64,000 nt of DNA from Amoebidium appalachense (taxonomy: Eukaryota; Ichthyosporea), in NCBI GenBank assembly GCA_963693365.1, contig CAVNZM010000012.1, forward strand, positions 2,480,001 to 2,544,000, written 5' to 3'. A model generated the notes under the pieces. The model ran no database searches. It was not told the origin of the DNA and saw only the letters and a program-made list of their open reading frames with translations. A program made the position numbers and the translations under genes. Every line of letters begins with the position of its first letter. The stretch's first letter is position 1. Positions 28,299 to 48,347 of this stretch are shown in pieces.

Positions 28299-30644
28299 AT
28301 GTTCGCGACGCTCGCTGCCGCTGCTGCTCTGCTTGCTGCGGGTGTGGAGGGCCACGGTTACATCAGCAACCCTGCGGCACGTAACGCTGCTGGCTACCTT
28401 GGGTTCACAGGCGTACCTATCAACTACGACCTCATGAGCCAAAATGCTGGAGGTAGGAGTCACCCTGTATCATGCTTGCACATGTTTTCTTCATAGAAGT
28501 GCCCTTTTTGTGCCCTTCACTGAAGTCTGATAACCTCGCTGGTGCTTGTTTTGTTCACCGTGCAAAACAACTTCGAAGTCAAATATGATAACAGTAACTT
28601 AAACAGATACATCTATTGATCACTATGTATGGCATGAAAAGTTGAAGTGATTCTGGTAATGTTCAGATCCTTTTTCAATAACGTAATCATAAGAAGGACT
28701 CAAAAAAAAAAGCCGCACTTTGGCATGCATATGCACGTACAGCATCGGACTTTAAACTAACCTGCCGTACTCTCATAGTGGCTTAAAGTTTGTTAACACG
28801 TGCCTTTGGATTCCATATGCATGTCCAGGCACCATGTACGTGTACAACAACGGAGGCAAGCACGGCCTGTGCGGCGACCCGTTTGACCAGTCACCTCAAG
28901 CCCACGTGAAAGGTGGCATTTACGCGACAAGCACAATCACAGGGAGCTACCGCACGGGCCAGAATATCACCATGACCATGATGGTAAGTAAGGGTTATGC
29001 ACAGACAGCAGCTGCGCATGAGCTGGCACATACGGGGAGACTTTGCTGGGTGTGATTTTTAGGATAGCCTGAATGATTCTGTTCAGGTTGGGAGTCCCTG
29101 CATCCCGTGTTGCATCATTAACATTGTGCATTATCAGAATAAATGTGGAGCAGAGGCAGGATTCGGTCCTGTGACCTCTGTAAGAGACATTCACTTCTAC
29201 ATAGCGGATCGAGAGTAGAGGAGAGGTTCGCAGGAAGTGGTTTGATAGTCCGGCTGCATTATATACCTGAGCGGATGCCAGTCCACGAATACATCGTCCA
29301 ATAGGATTACAGATAGTCTCTCAGGATAGATTGGGATTATGTACTAGCCAATAGGAAGACAGTTATGGTTCCTGGCGTATGCGGGCCCAGGCGGTCCCCA
29401 AGTACGCGGGGACGGGATAGGCGGGAACAGGCTAAGTACGTGACTGGGAAGAGCAGGAATAAACAGATAGACTATTCTATCATAACACGCATGCATGCAA
29501 GACCTATTCGATCTGTGCCGCGGCCATGGCGTTTCTCCCCCCCCCCCCCCCCCCCCCTTCCCCCTCCCCCCCCACCCCCCCCCTCCCTCCCCCCCCCCCC
29601 CCCCCCCCCCCCGGCCCTTTTTTCCCTCTCTTTTCTTTCCCCATCTTCCGTTTCGAAAGTAAATTTACAAAAGTTGGTACCGGTCCCATACAGATCACTG
29701 CCCACCATAAGGGTGCCAGTTACTTCAAGCTTTGCCCTCTCTCTGACCCCGTCAATGGGGAGGTGACCCAAGCATGTCTCGATCAGCATCCACTTCAGCG
29801 CGCGGACGGTGGTGGAGAATCCACCCTACTTCCCGCCCCACTAAGCGTCACAGGCCAAGCTAGTTGCTCATCTTCCGACCCCTGCAAGTACACCGTCACG
29901 TATGGTCTTCCCGCTGGCGTGGAGTGCCAGAGATGTGTGCTGCAGTGGTGGTGGCTGACGGCAAACAACCCCAGTCCACCTTTTGAACAGGTGAGTGATT
30001 GCAGTGTTGTTGTCATTGAAAGGACTACATCAGTTTCAGTCTTTTCAGATGAAACATTTAGTGAAAGAATGCCGTGGTACGTACTGGTTGGCAGCAAATA
30101 ATTAAAGAAAAGAGAGGTCCACGGGCCCTGTACTACATCAGGTTATCGTTCAACACACCAACTCTGGGGCTTTCGGGGACCCATAAATATTGCACCACAC
30201 TGTGAGCTCAATATTCAACTTCGCAATTAACTTCGACATATTGCACACACTATCAATTGCAACACTCAATATTCTGGAAAATTCGGCTGAACCTACCTTC
30301 CCCGACAGTTCTGGAACTGCATGGACATCAGCATTTCCGACAACCCCACCACCATCATCACCAGTGCCGCCGCCACCAACACATCGCAGGCTTCTCCCAC
30401 CACCACCACCACCACCACCCAAGCCCCGCCTCCCACCACCACTACCACTACTAAACCACCCACCACCACAACCACCAACACGACTCCTAAGCCAACCACT
30501 ACCACCACCACCACCACCACCACCACCACTGCCTCGACCAAGAAGTGCTACAGTACGTCTGGCTCTCAGTTTGATGACTTCTGCAACACAGGAAACAACT
30601 GCCAACTGTATTCCTTCTGCAAGCCTTTTGTTGCTGCTAGTTGA
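28299..30644 (+). CDS. secreted lytic polysaccharide monooxygenase (AA10/AA15-like), Thr-rich linker
   Basis: Copper enzyme that oxidatively cuts insoluble polysaccharide outside the cell. Exons 28299-28452, 28829-28983, 29694-29990 and 30309-30644 join in phase to 313 codons plus TGA. ATG at 28299 gives an 18-residue signal peptide (Ala/Leu-rich, ending GVEG), so the mature protein starts with His19 of HGYISNPAARN, as the copper histidine brace requires. The second brace His is in ITAHHKGASYF (107/108). CQRCVLQWWWLTANNP and FWNCMDISI are the conserved C-terminal core strands, with Phe in the usual axial position. A Thr/Pro linker encoded by ACC/CCA repeats (about 216-277) leads to a short six-residue-spaced Cys-rich tail (CYSTSGSQFDDFC, then CQLYSFC), perhaps a small carbohydrate-binding module. 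Substrate (chitin or cellulose) cannot be told. A TATA box lies upstream. Exact AA family assignment is uncertain. Confidence 0.92.
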
Positions 30645-31151
30645 AGAAGACGAATATGAATACTTATAATTGTTGATATGAGACATTCTCAAACCGTGAT
30701 CGCGGTTTCCGTGCCGTGTTTTTTTTTTTTTTTTTTTTGTAGCCCGAGTCTCAGAGTTATACATATTTGATGCCATTGATACTCCGGTGGACCTGTAGTT
30801 GTTGAGTGCCGTTGAATCACGCCTCACGTGAGCAGAACGAGGCGTAGAATCTGTACATGTGGATCGAAAAACGATACACGACACGGGCAAGGTATTTTTA
30901 TGACCTTTTTTAGTCGTAGCTGTTAAAAGTTCTTCAGATGATGTGAGTGTCCGCTAGAGCCGAAGTCACGGAGAACAAGCCGTGCGCAGTGTAAGATTGC
31001 AGTCTTGAGTGAGCAAACGAGGAATAAAACTACAGGGGGTGACTGACATTCAGATCATGGGTACTTTGAAAATAGGGACTAATTATCTTAATTTTTCAGG
31101 GACCATAGCCTAAATGATCCTTGGGGTGGGTTGTGTCCGCACAGGGGGGAA

Positions 31152-31202
<51 letters not shown>

Positions 31203-31427
31203 TTCTATTCTTATGAAAAAGGCCGACTATACTAATATAGCTTATTTAAAAGGGCAGTCATCTCAAACAAGACTTCGAACACTGATCTTACACGCAAAAA
31301 AGTCGAATCAATGCTCTTTCTGGCAGCTGGCTGCACATATATATCTTTCAAACCGCATATGTGTGCACACAAGGCGCACTTGCTAACGCGCGTGCGCGCG
31401 CGCGTGTGTTTGTGTGTGTGGCATGGG

Positions 31428-31428
<1 letters not shown>

Positions 31429-31516
<88 letters not shown>
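31429..31516. repeat. 88-base poly-G run
   Basis: The longest homopolymer in the window, flanked by (GT)n on both sides. The true length may differ, because such runs are hard to sequence. Confidence 0.9.
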
Positions 31517-31517
<1 letters not shown>

Positions 31518-31769
31518 GGCGTGTGTGTGTGTGTGTGTGCGTGTGTGTGCATGTGGAGGGTTGGTGTGTGTATGTGTTTGTGTATGCGCACGCGCACGTG
31601 CTGCATGTATTTGTATGTATTATGATGTATGGATGTGTTTGTGTATGAATTTAGTCGATGTGTATGCACACGTCCACACGTGCGCGTGCACGAATGCGTT
31701 CGTGTGTGTCTGGGCATGCCGCAAGTTGCGCGACGGCGCGTGGTGCGTGAGTATGATGCCATATGTACA

Positions 31770-31775
31770 TCTCTC

Positions 31776-31854
<79 letters not shown>

Positions 31855-32000
31855 TCTCTCTCTCCCCCTCTCCCTCTCTCTCTCTCTCTCTCCCCCCCCC
31901 CCCTCCCTCTCTCTATCTCTCTCTCTGTCTGTCTTGATATATCTCTCTCTCCCTCCCCCCTCTCCCTCCCCCCCCCCCCCCCCCCCCCCCACCTTCCTCT
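31770..32000. repeat. (CT)n and C-rich pyrimidine tract
   Basis: Nearly pure pyrimidine strand, CT dinucleotides then TCCCCC-rich, ending in poly-C. Confidence 0.95.
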
Positions 32001-32516
32001 CTCTCGCTGTGCATGTGTGTTGTGTGTGCGTGCGTGCAAGCGTGCGCCGTTTGCGCGTGCGCACATGTGTGTGTGTGTGTTTTGTGTGTTTGCATGTGCT
32101 TCTGCATTCGGATACTATGTGTGTGCATCACCTTGAGAATATATGTCACGGCCACATCGATCAGTTTCGTCCGTGAGTTGCGCTAAGAGCCTTAAGACTT
32201 TTGACTCTCGATTGCATCGGAAAGCTAGTGGTAAATATTGAAAACCCTCCACCCCCTCCCTGTGGCTCCCGCATTTATTCTTTTTTTTTTTTTTTTTTTT
32301 GGGGGGGGGGGGTTGGGGGAGGGGGGGGGATCCGGAGGAGCGGGGGGGAGGCTTGAGGGATGAGGGACAAGGGCTAGTTTTATAGGCCGGACACATGTAG
32401 CCTTACCTTCAAAGATGGATACAAACTGTTGCTAATACCGATATCTGTGTCCAACATATGTAATAGTGACCAAAATCAGTCATTGGTGGGCTCGTGGATG
32501 CCTCCCTTGGGGTCCT

Positions 32517-32554
<38 letters not shown>

Positions 32555-34207
32555 GAGGGGGGGGGGGGGTGTGTGTGTGTGTATGGGGGGCGCTCGGGGG
32601 GGGGGGGGGGGGGGGAGAGGGGGGGTGTAGGGGAGGCTCCTTCCCCGATATGGGTGGCGCCCCCTCCCCCCCCTCCCCCCCCTCCCCCCTCCCCCCCCCA
32701 CACACACCCCTTCAAACAGTTGGTGGGTCACTGAATATCCCCCACCATCCTTCAACACCCTCCCACCCCAACCCCAATTGGAACACTCAGTTAGAGGTGA
32801 AGACAACCAGGGTGGTGAGAGGGTTTAGCGTTAGCAATCATTATCCTTCTCATAAGCCGACAATTTCATTGTCTCTATATATTAACCCGCCTCCAGGTTC
32901 TGTATAACATCCCCCCTCCCCCCCCCCCCCCCCCACCACCACCATCACCAATGATCTTAAATATCCACCAGGTTTGGTAGACCCTATTATCTTATTTTTT
33001 GAAAAAAAAAATAGCACTATTTATCTTAATTTCAAATATCTTAATTTTAGTCACCCCCTGTATGACACGTAACACACTGTTTATTAACCCTTCCCCACAC
33101 CCTGCCCCCTCACCACACACACACACACGCGCGCGCGCGCACGCGCACGCACACACGTACACACACCGTGACACACACTATAACCACCACGCGCACGCAC
33201 CCGCACCCGCACATGTGCACACACACGCACATGCACACACGGGTACGCGCGTGCGCACACACACACATACACGCACACACACACACAAACACACCTTCCT
33301 ATTCCATGACCTCCCTGCTTTTGATACAAACACAAACACAATGCAAACAGAGCCTTCCCCCACATATAATCTCGTTCGCAACTAAACTCTACACTCCCTA
33401 TGGTAACCAACCAACCAAGCCGTTATAGAGAAAAAGGATTACAAGGACAGGTACAGCATAGTATGGCAACAGGCATGCCCTACATTTTGCGATATTCATC
33501 AAGAGGCCTTCCCGCGACTTCAAGTCATGCATGTTGGCTTTGACCCGTGCTGCCCAGTTTCAGCACTGTGATCATGTCTGCCTGTGTGTGCTTGCGTGTG
33601 TGTATGCATGCGTGTGTGCATTTGTGTGTGCGTTCGTGCATGCTTGCGCCCGGCGTGTGTGCGCGCGCCCACAGACACCCTCATCTTTGAGGAGGCCCCC
33701 CTTCCCCGAGGGGGGGGAGGGGGAGGAGGAGGAGAAAGTTTTAGTTTGCTTGGATCGTACGAACGTGAAGCCAGAGCACATTTTCAGTTTGTGAAGATAT
33801 TAATATTGCAAGGAGATGCAGTAGACAAGAGTAACGGAGCAGCACGCGTGTGGGAGCTGAGTGGCCATCGATTTGACCCTCTGAGACAAAACACAAGAAT
33901 TATTCTACAAGTGTGTGTGTGTGGGGTGTGCGTGGCCGGGGGGTTGGAAGGGGGGGGGGGGGGGGGGGGGGGGGGGAGCGGGTCGGTGAAAAGATGTGAC
34001 TGTGTGTGTTCGCTCTGCAGGGACGGAAGTGTGTGTATATGGCTGTGTCTGTGTGTGTGTGTGTGTGTGGGGGGGGGGGGGTTCGAATACATCGACAGTT
34101 AGCCTGACACAGATTTTGAAAAATCTAGAACACAACGCCCGTAGTGCCAGTATGTTATCGGTAGAGCCCATCCACAGAATTTATTTTCAAAGGGGTTTAC
34201 CAGAGAA

Positions 34208-34240
<33 letters not shown>

Positions 34241-34561
34241 TATTGTCAACCACAGCCCCTCGGGAAGGGGGGGGGGGGAGGGGGGGGGGGGGGGGAGGCG
34301 GAGAATAAGAAACTGGAGAAGTGAGTATGCGGGAAATCTAAGAGCCTAATGGATCTACCGAAAGAATGCCACATGAAAAACAAAGGCAGGTGCAACACAC
34401 ATGTACACGTAACATGTGTGCCTACACACGTGGGTCACCGCTTATGTGCATGTATGTTTTGGATCTGTGTGGACCTGTGCGTGTGGATTGAGATGAAGTT
34501 GGAGCACGGAGGGTGTGTGTGTGTGGGCGTGTGTGTGTTTGCACTCCTCTCTCCCTCTTCC

Positions 34562-34598
<37 letters not shown>

Positions 34599-34859
34599 TG
34601 TGCATGTGTGCGAGTGTGAATGAGAGAGAGAGAGTATGTACACTTGTGTTGGAAACGGGGAGGGGGGGGGGGGGGGGGGGGGGGAGGGTTGGGAAAGGCA
34701 AGAAAAAGGGACGAACAAGGTTAAAATAATGAAGGGAAGGCCCGGGCAGCTTGTATGTACAGAGCAACCCACCCTTTATTTCGTCATTCGTTCTGAATGC
34801 CGTAAAACTATTATCAAGACTCTTTCAGTACCTACGAACGAGGAAGGGAGACGGGGGGG

Positions 34860-34960
34860 GGGGGGGGGGGGGGGAGGGGGAGGAGAAGAGAGAGAGCGAG
34901 AGAGGGAGGGGGATAGAGGGAGGGAGGGAGGGAGAGGGAGAGAGAGCGAGGAAAGGTGTC

Positions 34961-35013
<53 letters not shown>

Positions 35014-35187
35014 GTGAGGCGGGGGGGGGGGAGAGAGAAAGAGAGAGAGAAGGAAAAAGAAAGAGTGAGGGAAAGAGCGAGTGAGTAAGGGAGAGAGGGA
35101 GGTGGGGGGGAGGGATAAAGGCGAAGAAGAAGGGACTAAGGAGGAAAGGAGAGGGAAGGAGAGCGAGGAAGCTGGGGGGGGCGGGGA

Positions 35188-35253
<66 letters not shown>

Positions 35254-35320
35254 AGTGAGAGAGACTGTGTATCTGTATGTGTGTGCGTCTGTGTTTATGT
35301 GTGTGTGTGTGTGTGTGTGC
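34860..35320. repeat. poly-G, (GA)n and (GT)n blocks
   Basis: G run near 34855-34874, GA/GGGA repeats, (GT)n 34967-35010 and (GA)n 35196-35246, ending at the stop codon side of the gene at 35321. Confidence 0.93.
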
Positions 35321-35890
35321 CTAAAGCTTCTCCTTATTTGCTGCTTGCTTCTGCGCTCGTCCCCAAGCAGTCACAGCAACCCTCAACACCCTAAAACCAA
35401 TCATCAGCAATATCGCACCCAACAACACATACAACCTATTTTGTCTCCTGTATGGCGTCTCAATATCCCTCTCCCAATCCTGTGGCAGATCAAACATTGG
35501 CACAGCCCTCCCATAGAGCCTGCTCTTCCTTCCTCTTGCCATGTATCGAGAAAAATTCTCATCGCTCTCCTCTTCCCCCTCTGTGAAAACTAGTTCATCA
35601 GAACTCAAGTCAGAGTCCGAAGATGTCTCCATATCTCTTTGTCGCATCTCTTTCCTCCTTCTTGCTCCAGCAAAGGTATATAAACCCCTTTTCAATCCTT
35701 GCCCAGGAGATCTATAGTCATCAAGTAGTTCGTGTGTGTGGTCGTTGTTGTCGGTAAGAAAACTGGAGCGGGTGATGTCTTCATCACTGCTGGAATCATG
35801 TGATTGCTCAGTCATTAAGGCTTGACTGCTTCTTGAAGAGGGCTTTGGCTCTTCCCGTAGAGGCCCGACATTCTTGCGACGACGAAGCAT
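35321..35890 (-). CDS. single-pass membrane protein of unknown function, Ser/Glu-rich
   Basis: Intronless frame of 189 codons ending in TAA. I do not recognise the family. The first 150 residues are charged and likely disordered, with acidic serine clusters that resemble CK2 sites (HDSSSDED at 31-38; TSSDSDLSSDE at about 89-99; EGEEESDE at 104-111). A basic stretch (RRRKEMRQR, 77-85) lies between them. One hydrophobic helix, VLLGAILLMIGFRVLRVAV (about 155-173), is flanked by basic residues and followed by a short tail KQAANKEKL. The layout fits a tail-anchored or type II protein with the long N-terminus in the cytosol. The start is the first ATG. The frame lies next to purine repeats but does not contain them. 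It is downstream of the RING ligase gene on the same strand; co-regulation is not implied. Confidence 0.62.
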   Translation of the reverse strand: MLRRRKNVGPLREEPKPSSRSSQALMTEQSHDSSSDEDITRSSFLTDNNDHTHELLDDYRSPGQGLKRGLYTFAGARRRKEMRQRDMETSSDSDLSSDELVFTEGEEESDENFSRYMARGRKSRLYGRAVPMFDLPQDWERDIETPYRRQNRLYVLLGAILLMIGFRVLRVAVTAWGRAQKQAANKEKL

Positions 35891-36983
35891 GTTTGTGTAA
35901 GGTAAGCCTTAATGAAGTCGAAGTTGTGGAATACCTCGAGAGAAATCTCTTTTGATGGATGGTCAAACAAAAAACTGGTTGCTTTGTTTCATGCAAACAG
36001 CAGGCTAGTGTTCATGTTATTGCTGTTGCAAGCGCGGAAAGAAGGGTGCCTTTCTTGAGCGGGCTCATATATGTAGCACAAGACTCGGTGCATGGTCATA
36101 GTGAAGCAAGTCATTGAGGCGGAGACTTAGAAGGCATGCAAAGGACGAGTGTGCCTGCAGGTAGATGTAAATAACTTGAACTTCCCGGCCCGGGATGCAA
36201 CAACAACGCTGTCGTGACAGTGTACTGCATTGACCTGTCTCGACCACGGCTGTGAGCGGTGAGCCTCGATGCAAATCACGTAATCTTTTGGTTTTGCGTA
36301 AATTTGTTGACGGCGAGTCGGCGACTACAATACGTACTCTGTCACCTGCCACTGCCAGAACGCATTCGTGCGGGCCGGCCTCGGACTGGCCTTTCCCCCC
36401 CCAACACCACCACCACCACACCACGTATGCGCTTGCACATACACACCAAGTCGACACTACCAGGCCCTCCACACCAGGATTCACACACATACGTATACAG
36501 TGAGAAGAACGTCTTCACACTTGTCACGATGATATATAACTGGCAGTGTTTTTTCAGGCCCCTTTTCTTCTTTTTTCTGCGGGAACCAGCCCGGCAGCTT
36601 CGACATTCCAATTGGTGCACACCACTAATGCCTCGAGCAGACAACATGAAGCCAAGGGGATTTACGCCGTCTACTTGAAACACAGAGAACAAACCCAAGT
36701 GTTACAGAATGTTATGTTCGACGTCATTTCAAATGGGTCTGGTTGACTTCATCAAGGAGTGAGTGAATGTGTGTCTCTGGAATTGGTTGCTAATATTTCC
36801 TAACGTAAGTTCTGTAGCTGTGTTGTTATTCCATATTTGCATATAAATTTGCGCATGCCCCAAAGACATACTACAGTATGCCGAACAATTTCAATCAGAA
36901 TCGCTGTATCTTAAGAAAAAAAAACAGTAATAACCACACTCTCAAAGGTGCAAGCATGCATACAGGTCAATTTTCATCGGGTA

Positions 36984-37029
<46 letters not shown>

Positions 37030-37197
37030 TAACCGCTACCAGCACAAAGAATTACAACACCCCCCCCCCCTACACACACACACACACAACACAAACACAT
37101 GCACGCACACACACACACACACACGCACACACGCACACACACACATACACACACACACACCCCCAACCACCCACACCCACCAAGTGCTATACCTACC
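35891..37197. other. intergenic region between two minus-strand genes
   Basis: Mostly unique sequence with an A run (36987-37026) and a (CA)n stretch (37070-37160). Short open frames on both strands lack motif support. It should contain the promoter of the membrane-protein gene and the 3' UTR of the RING ligase. Confidence 0.5.
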
Positions 37198-44399
<7,202 letters not shown>

Positions 44400-45299
44400 T
44401 TTTCCCCTATTGACTCTCAAGCTGCTAAAAACGTGTACCACCTAACCCGGTATCGTATTCCTAAGTGTAGCCGCTCTTACCGCGACTTCATTTCCTCATC
44501 AGGCAGCAAAATAATATAATTTCCACTGGTTTCGTGCGTTTTCTCAAGAAAGCTCTATCACTGCCATTGTGTTAACCCTGCACATGCATACAGATAATCA
44601 TACAGATAATCAAAGAGGCATCCTGTGAACTCTTTCAGAAAAACGTCAAGACGATATGTTTCATGCGTGACGGGGGATGCCGTCATCAGTCATATGGTCC
44701 TCGATTATGTCCACCAAAAAATACTACAGAGGAAAAGGCACTATCGAGGAAAATCGGGGGGGGGGGGGGGGGAGGGGGGAGGGGGGGGGACGGGGAGGGG
44801 GGGAGGAGGGGGGCGGAGGGGGGGGATGGGACGGGGGGTGGGGAACAGGAGAGGAGGGGGAGAGCAAGAGGAGGAGAGGAGGAGAAAGCAAGGAAAAGGG
44901 GGGAAAGGGGGGGGGGAAGGGAGGGGAAGGGGGGGAATTCGAAAGGAGGGAAGGAGAAGGGGGGAAGGGGAGAGGGAGGGGGGAGGGGGGAGGGGGGGGA
45001 GGGAGGGGAGGAAGGGAGGGAGGGAAATAAACCAACATGTTGTAAAGTTTACTTAGGCGAAGGATCGAGAGCGAAATAATTTCAAGTGCCAGGGTTATTG
45101 CACTTTATAATCGCCTTGTATATAGGTAGCCTAAAAGCTCAGTACAGCTAATAAACTCTAATGCCTACATATGGTCTATAATGACCATTTTTTCCGTTTT
45201 CAGTTACATGCTCTTTTATTTCACACGAAGGAGTATTAAATTTGACACGGGAAGGGAGCTACTCACATAGCCAGCCAACTTTCGTTTATTAAAGTTCTA

Positions 45300-45332
<33 letters not shown>

Positions 45333-45691
45333 ATTTTTGCTCCCTCTCTAGGTCCCGTCCAATTCAAAAAAACACTCAAGTTTCCAGTTCGCCCCTGTTA
45401 TATGCCCTGTCTTTTCACAAGACCTCTCTCCCGTCCCTTTCAGTGGGCCGGAACCACTTGATAATCTTCGCATCATCTGGCAGTCTATCTTCTGTCTAGG
45501 AACCCGGCCTCCCCCCCGCTCCCCCCCCCCCCCCCCCCCCCTCCCCCCAACCCCCCACTCCACCCCTACCACCCTAACTAAGGCCCCAAAAAATCAACAT
45601 TCCTATGCCCCCACGTTCTCACAGCTCCCATTGACCCCTCAACACACACACACACACACACACACTCTCTCTCTCTCTCTCTCTCCCTCCC

Positions 45692-45732
<41 letters not shown>

Positions 45733-45783
45733 CCCCTCCCCCCCCCCCTCCCCCCCCTCCCCCCCCCCCCCCCAACAAGGGCC

Positions 45784-46243
45784 CAACCACATCGGCAGAG
45801 TCAATTTGCTCCGAGCAGAGTTATTCTGCTAAAAGCTTAATTATTCTGCTAAAAGCAGAACGGTTCTGCAAATCAGAATCACTCTAGCAAAAAGCAGAAC
45901 TATTCTGCTTTTAGCAGAATCAATCTGCTTTTAGCAGAACTATTCTGCCTTTAGCAGAATTCTTTTTGCAAAAAGCAGAATTATTCTGCTACCGGCAGCA
46001 GAATAAACTTGTTTCAAGCAGAATAACTCCACTTTAGCAGAATATAATGCTGCTTTTAGCAGAATAATTCTGCAGTTTGCAGAATAATTCAGCTTTTGCA
46101 GAATAATTCTGCATTTTAGCAGAATGGTTTAAGCTTTCAGCAGAACAATTCTGCTTTTTGCAGAATAATTCTGCTTTTGCAGAATAATTCTGCTTTTGCA
46201 GAATAGTTCTGCTGGGAGCAAGTTGACTCTGCCTATGTGATTG
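45784..46243. mobile_element. palindromic repeat element with inverted ends, 460 bp
   Basis: The ends are inverted copies (left CGGCAGAGTCAATTTGCTCC; right, reversed, AGGCAGAGTCAACTTGCTCC). Between them are about twenty diverged copies of a roughly 22-bp unit built on the palindrome GCAGAATAATTCTGC plus a TTTT/AAAA spacer. It has no coding capacity. Poly-C lies at both borders. It resembles a foldback or MITE-like element, but I know no named family. Confidence 0.7.
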
Positions 46244-46924
46244 CCCCCCTTCCCCCCCCCCCCCCCCCCCTTCCCCCGTCCCTCCCCTCCTCCCAGCCCC
46301 ATCCAAGCACAGGGGATCTCTCAAATAGGAAGTTTTGCACTGATGCCATTGCTGCTACATTTGTGATCATGTGAGGGGTCCCTGGTTTGGTGGTCACTAG
46401 GTTTTTTCCGGAGTGTTAGCATGATAAAATATGATACTTACAACGGCTTCACTTGCCGTTGTTTTTCATAATTTTTCGGCAGTAACGAAAAGTCGCCTGG
46501 TTTTCCCCCTTACACCCCCCTCCCCTCTTCCCCCCCCACCCCCCCCCCCCCCTCCCCCCCCCCCCCTACCCCCACCCCCCAGTCGCACTGCAGTGGGGCG
46601 GAGGAGGAGGGGGGAGGGGGGGAGGGGGGGGGGGGGGAGTTCATGCAACTGCCGAGCATATCCACTAACACTTTCAGCATAGAACAGTTTTCAAAAGAAA
46701 TAGGTACTACAACTGTTCCCCTACCTGAATCATCTGAGAAAGCCAGAAGTTCATATCGTACAAGGCTAAGATGTAGTGCAAAATTATCCACGGTGTAAGA
46801 ATTTCTTGTGCCCCCCCCCTCCCCCCCCCCCCCCCCCCCCCCCCCTTCCCCTTCCCCCGTCCGGATCCCCACCTTGAAAACTTGGAACACACACACACGC
46901 GCGCACGCGTACATTCACACTGTG

Positions 46925-46926
<2 letters not shown>

Positions 46927-46987
<61 letters not shown>

Positions 46988-47014
46988 CGCACACACGCAC
47001 ACACGGACACACAG

Positions 47015-47098
<84 letters not shown>
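46927..47098. repeat. (CA)n microsatellite with CACACG interior
   Basis: About 170 bp of CA repeats interrupted by GCACACACG units near the middle. Confidence 0.96.
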
Positions 47099-47100
<2 letters not shown>

Positions 47101-47879
47101 GCTACATCTAAGCCGCTGCGAAGGGTTTGGAAAAGCAGAAAACTCACGCACTTGGAAAGTTTGACTGTTCGATATTTGCTCCCAAAAGGCTATTTTTGGA
47201 CCGTGATCACGATTTTTGTTGTGTGATGACATTCCAAACATTTCCAGCCTAAATCGCGACACAACTGTGAAAAGTTGTGAAAACTCTCCTTTTGCACAGC
47301 CTTGGCCAAAGGCTACGAGAGTCCTTGTTTCAAACCTTAATGAATAATAAACAGCTTGCCAAAGCATTTGATTATTTTCCGTAAACCGCATCTTGTGCTT
47401 TTGCCGCGTGACTGGCAAGACCATATCAGACTAAATGAGTACTGTACGTACATACGTGCAGCTGTGAATCGGCGAAGATAAAAAAAATGAAATAATTGCA
47501 CACCCAATCAGGTCGCAGCATCCCCATGTCGTAGTGCCAGTGTACGTGTACGATCGTTTTTAGCATTTATTTTTTTAGCATTACGTAGTTAGTGCGTGCA
47601 GCGAGCTAGTTGATGTTGTACGCATGAAAAGTGTGTTCTGGACCAATATAGCCTACGTACAGACGTATGCCGGGATAATCATTTATTAGTTTATGACTAT
47701 ACATATTTTTTTTAAAACAACAAACAAATGGCACGTAGTTGTTACTTGTTTGGTAAATTGATGGCAGCACAGCTCAGAATTGAAGTAACATCCATATCGA
47801 TTGCTCATGATTATTAGCAGCCTTACACTCTAGTACTGACTGACGGTCTGCCAGACCGTGACGGGACACAGTACGGCAT

Positions 47880-47880
<1 letters not shown>

Positions 47881-47933
<53 letters not shown>

Positions 47934-47941
47934 CCCCCCCC

Positions 47942-47958
<17 letters not shown>
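47881..47958. repeat. poly-C run, about 78 bases with one T
   Basis: C at 47881-47930, one T, C at 47932-47958, then (CA)n. Second-longest homopolymer of the window. Confidence 0.93.
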
Positions 47959-47972
<14 letters not shown>

Positions 47973-48347
47973 GTACACCACCCCACCATACACAGTCACA
48001 CGTACACCACCCCACCCACCACGACCACGTAGAACCACCACCACCACTGTAAGGTAAATTAGTACTAACATAGCCACCACGACCCACGACCCACCCACCC
48101 ACCCACCCACCCACCCACCCACCATCATTCTCAATTATCACAGCCGTGCATCATGCATTTGCCGCTTCGTACATATATAGGTCACCGATAGATCGATGCA
48201 TGGCCTATTGGCCATGCTGGTGCCACCCTGCCATTGCAACACAATAAACCGAGCTCCCAAAGAGCTACCAATGGCGGCTGGCTTTATTTATTTAGCCTTG
48301 TCGGCATGTGAAAGCCAAATCGAATAAAAACGGTGTTTTGACAGTCC

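Larger units (their letters stand above)
30645..35320. other. intergenic region dominated by simple repeats, no gene seen
   Basis: It contains two very long G runs (31153-31199, 31429-31516), (CT)n (31770-31960), C/G tracts (32521-32700), CA-rich DNA (33110-33300), G runs (33950-33976, 34209-34300, 34855-34874) and GA/GT repeats to 35320. Possible coding words at 33790-33910 lack a matching splice partner. AATAAA near 31022 could be the LPMO polyadenylation signal. Confidence 0.55.

Noticed and set aside
30150-30890. 246-codon minus-strand frame antisense to the last LPMO exon
   Set aside because: Gly/Val-rich translation of the ACC/CCA repeat strand; the sense strand carries the motif-supported exon.
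33783-33912. Plus-strand stretch reading ARVWELSGHRFDPL
   Set aside because: Looked exon-like, but it has no convincing acceptor or partner exon and sits among G runs.
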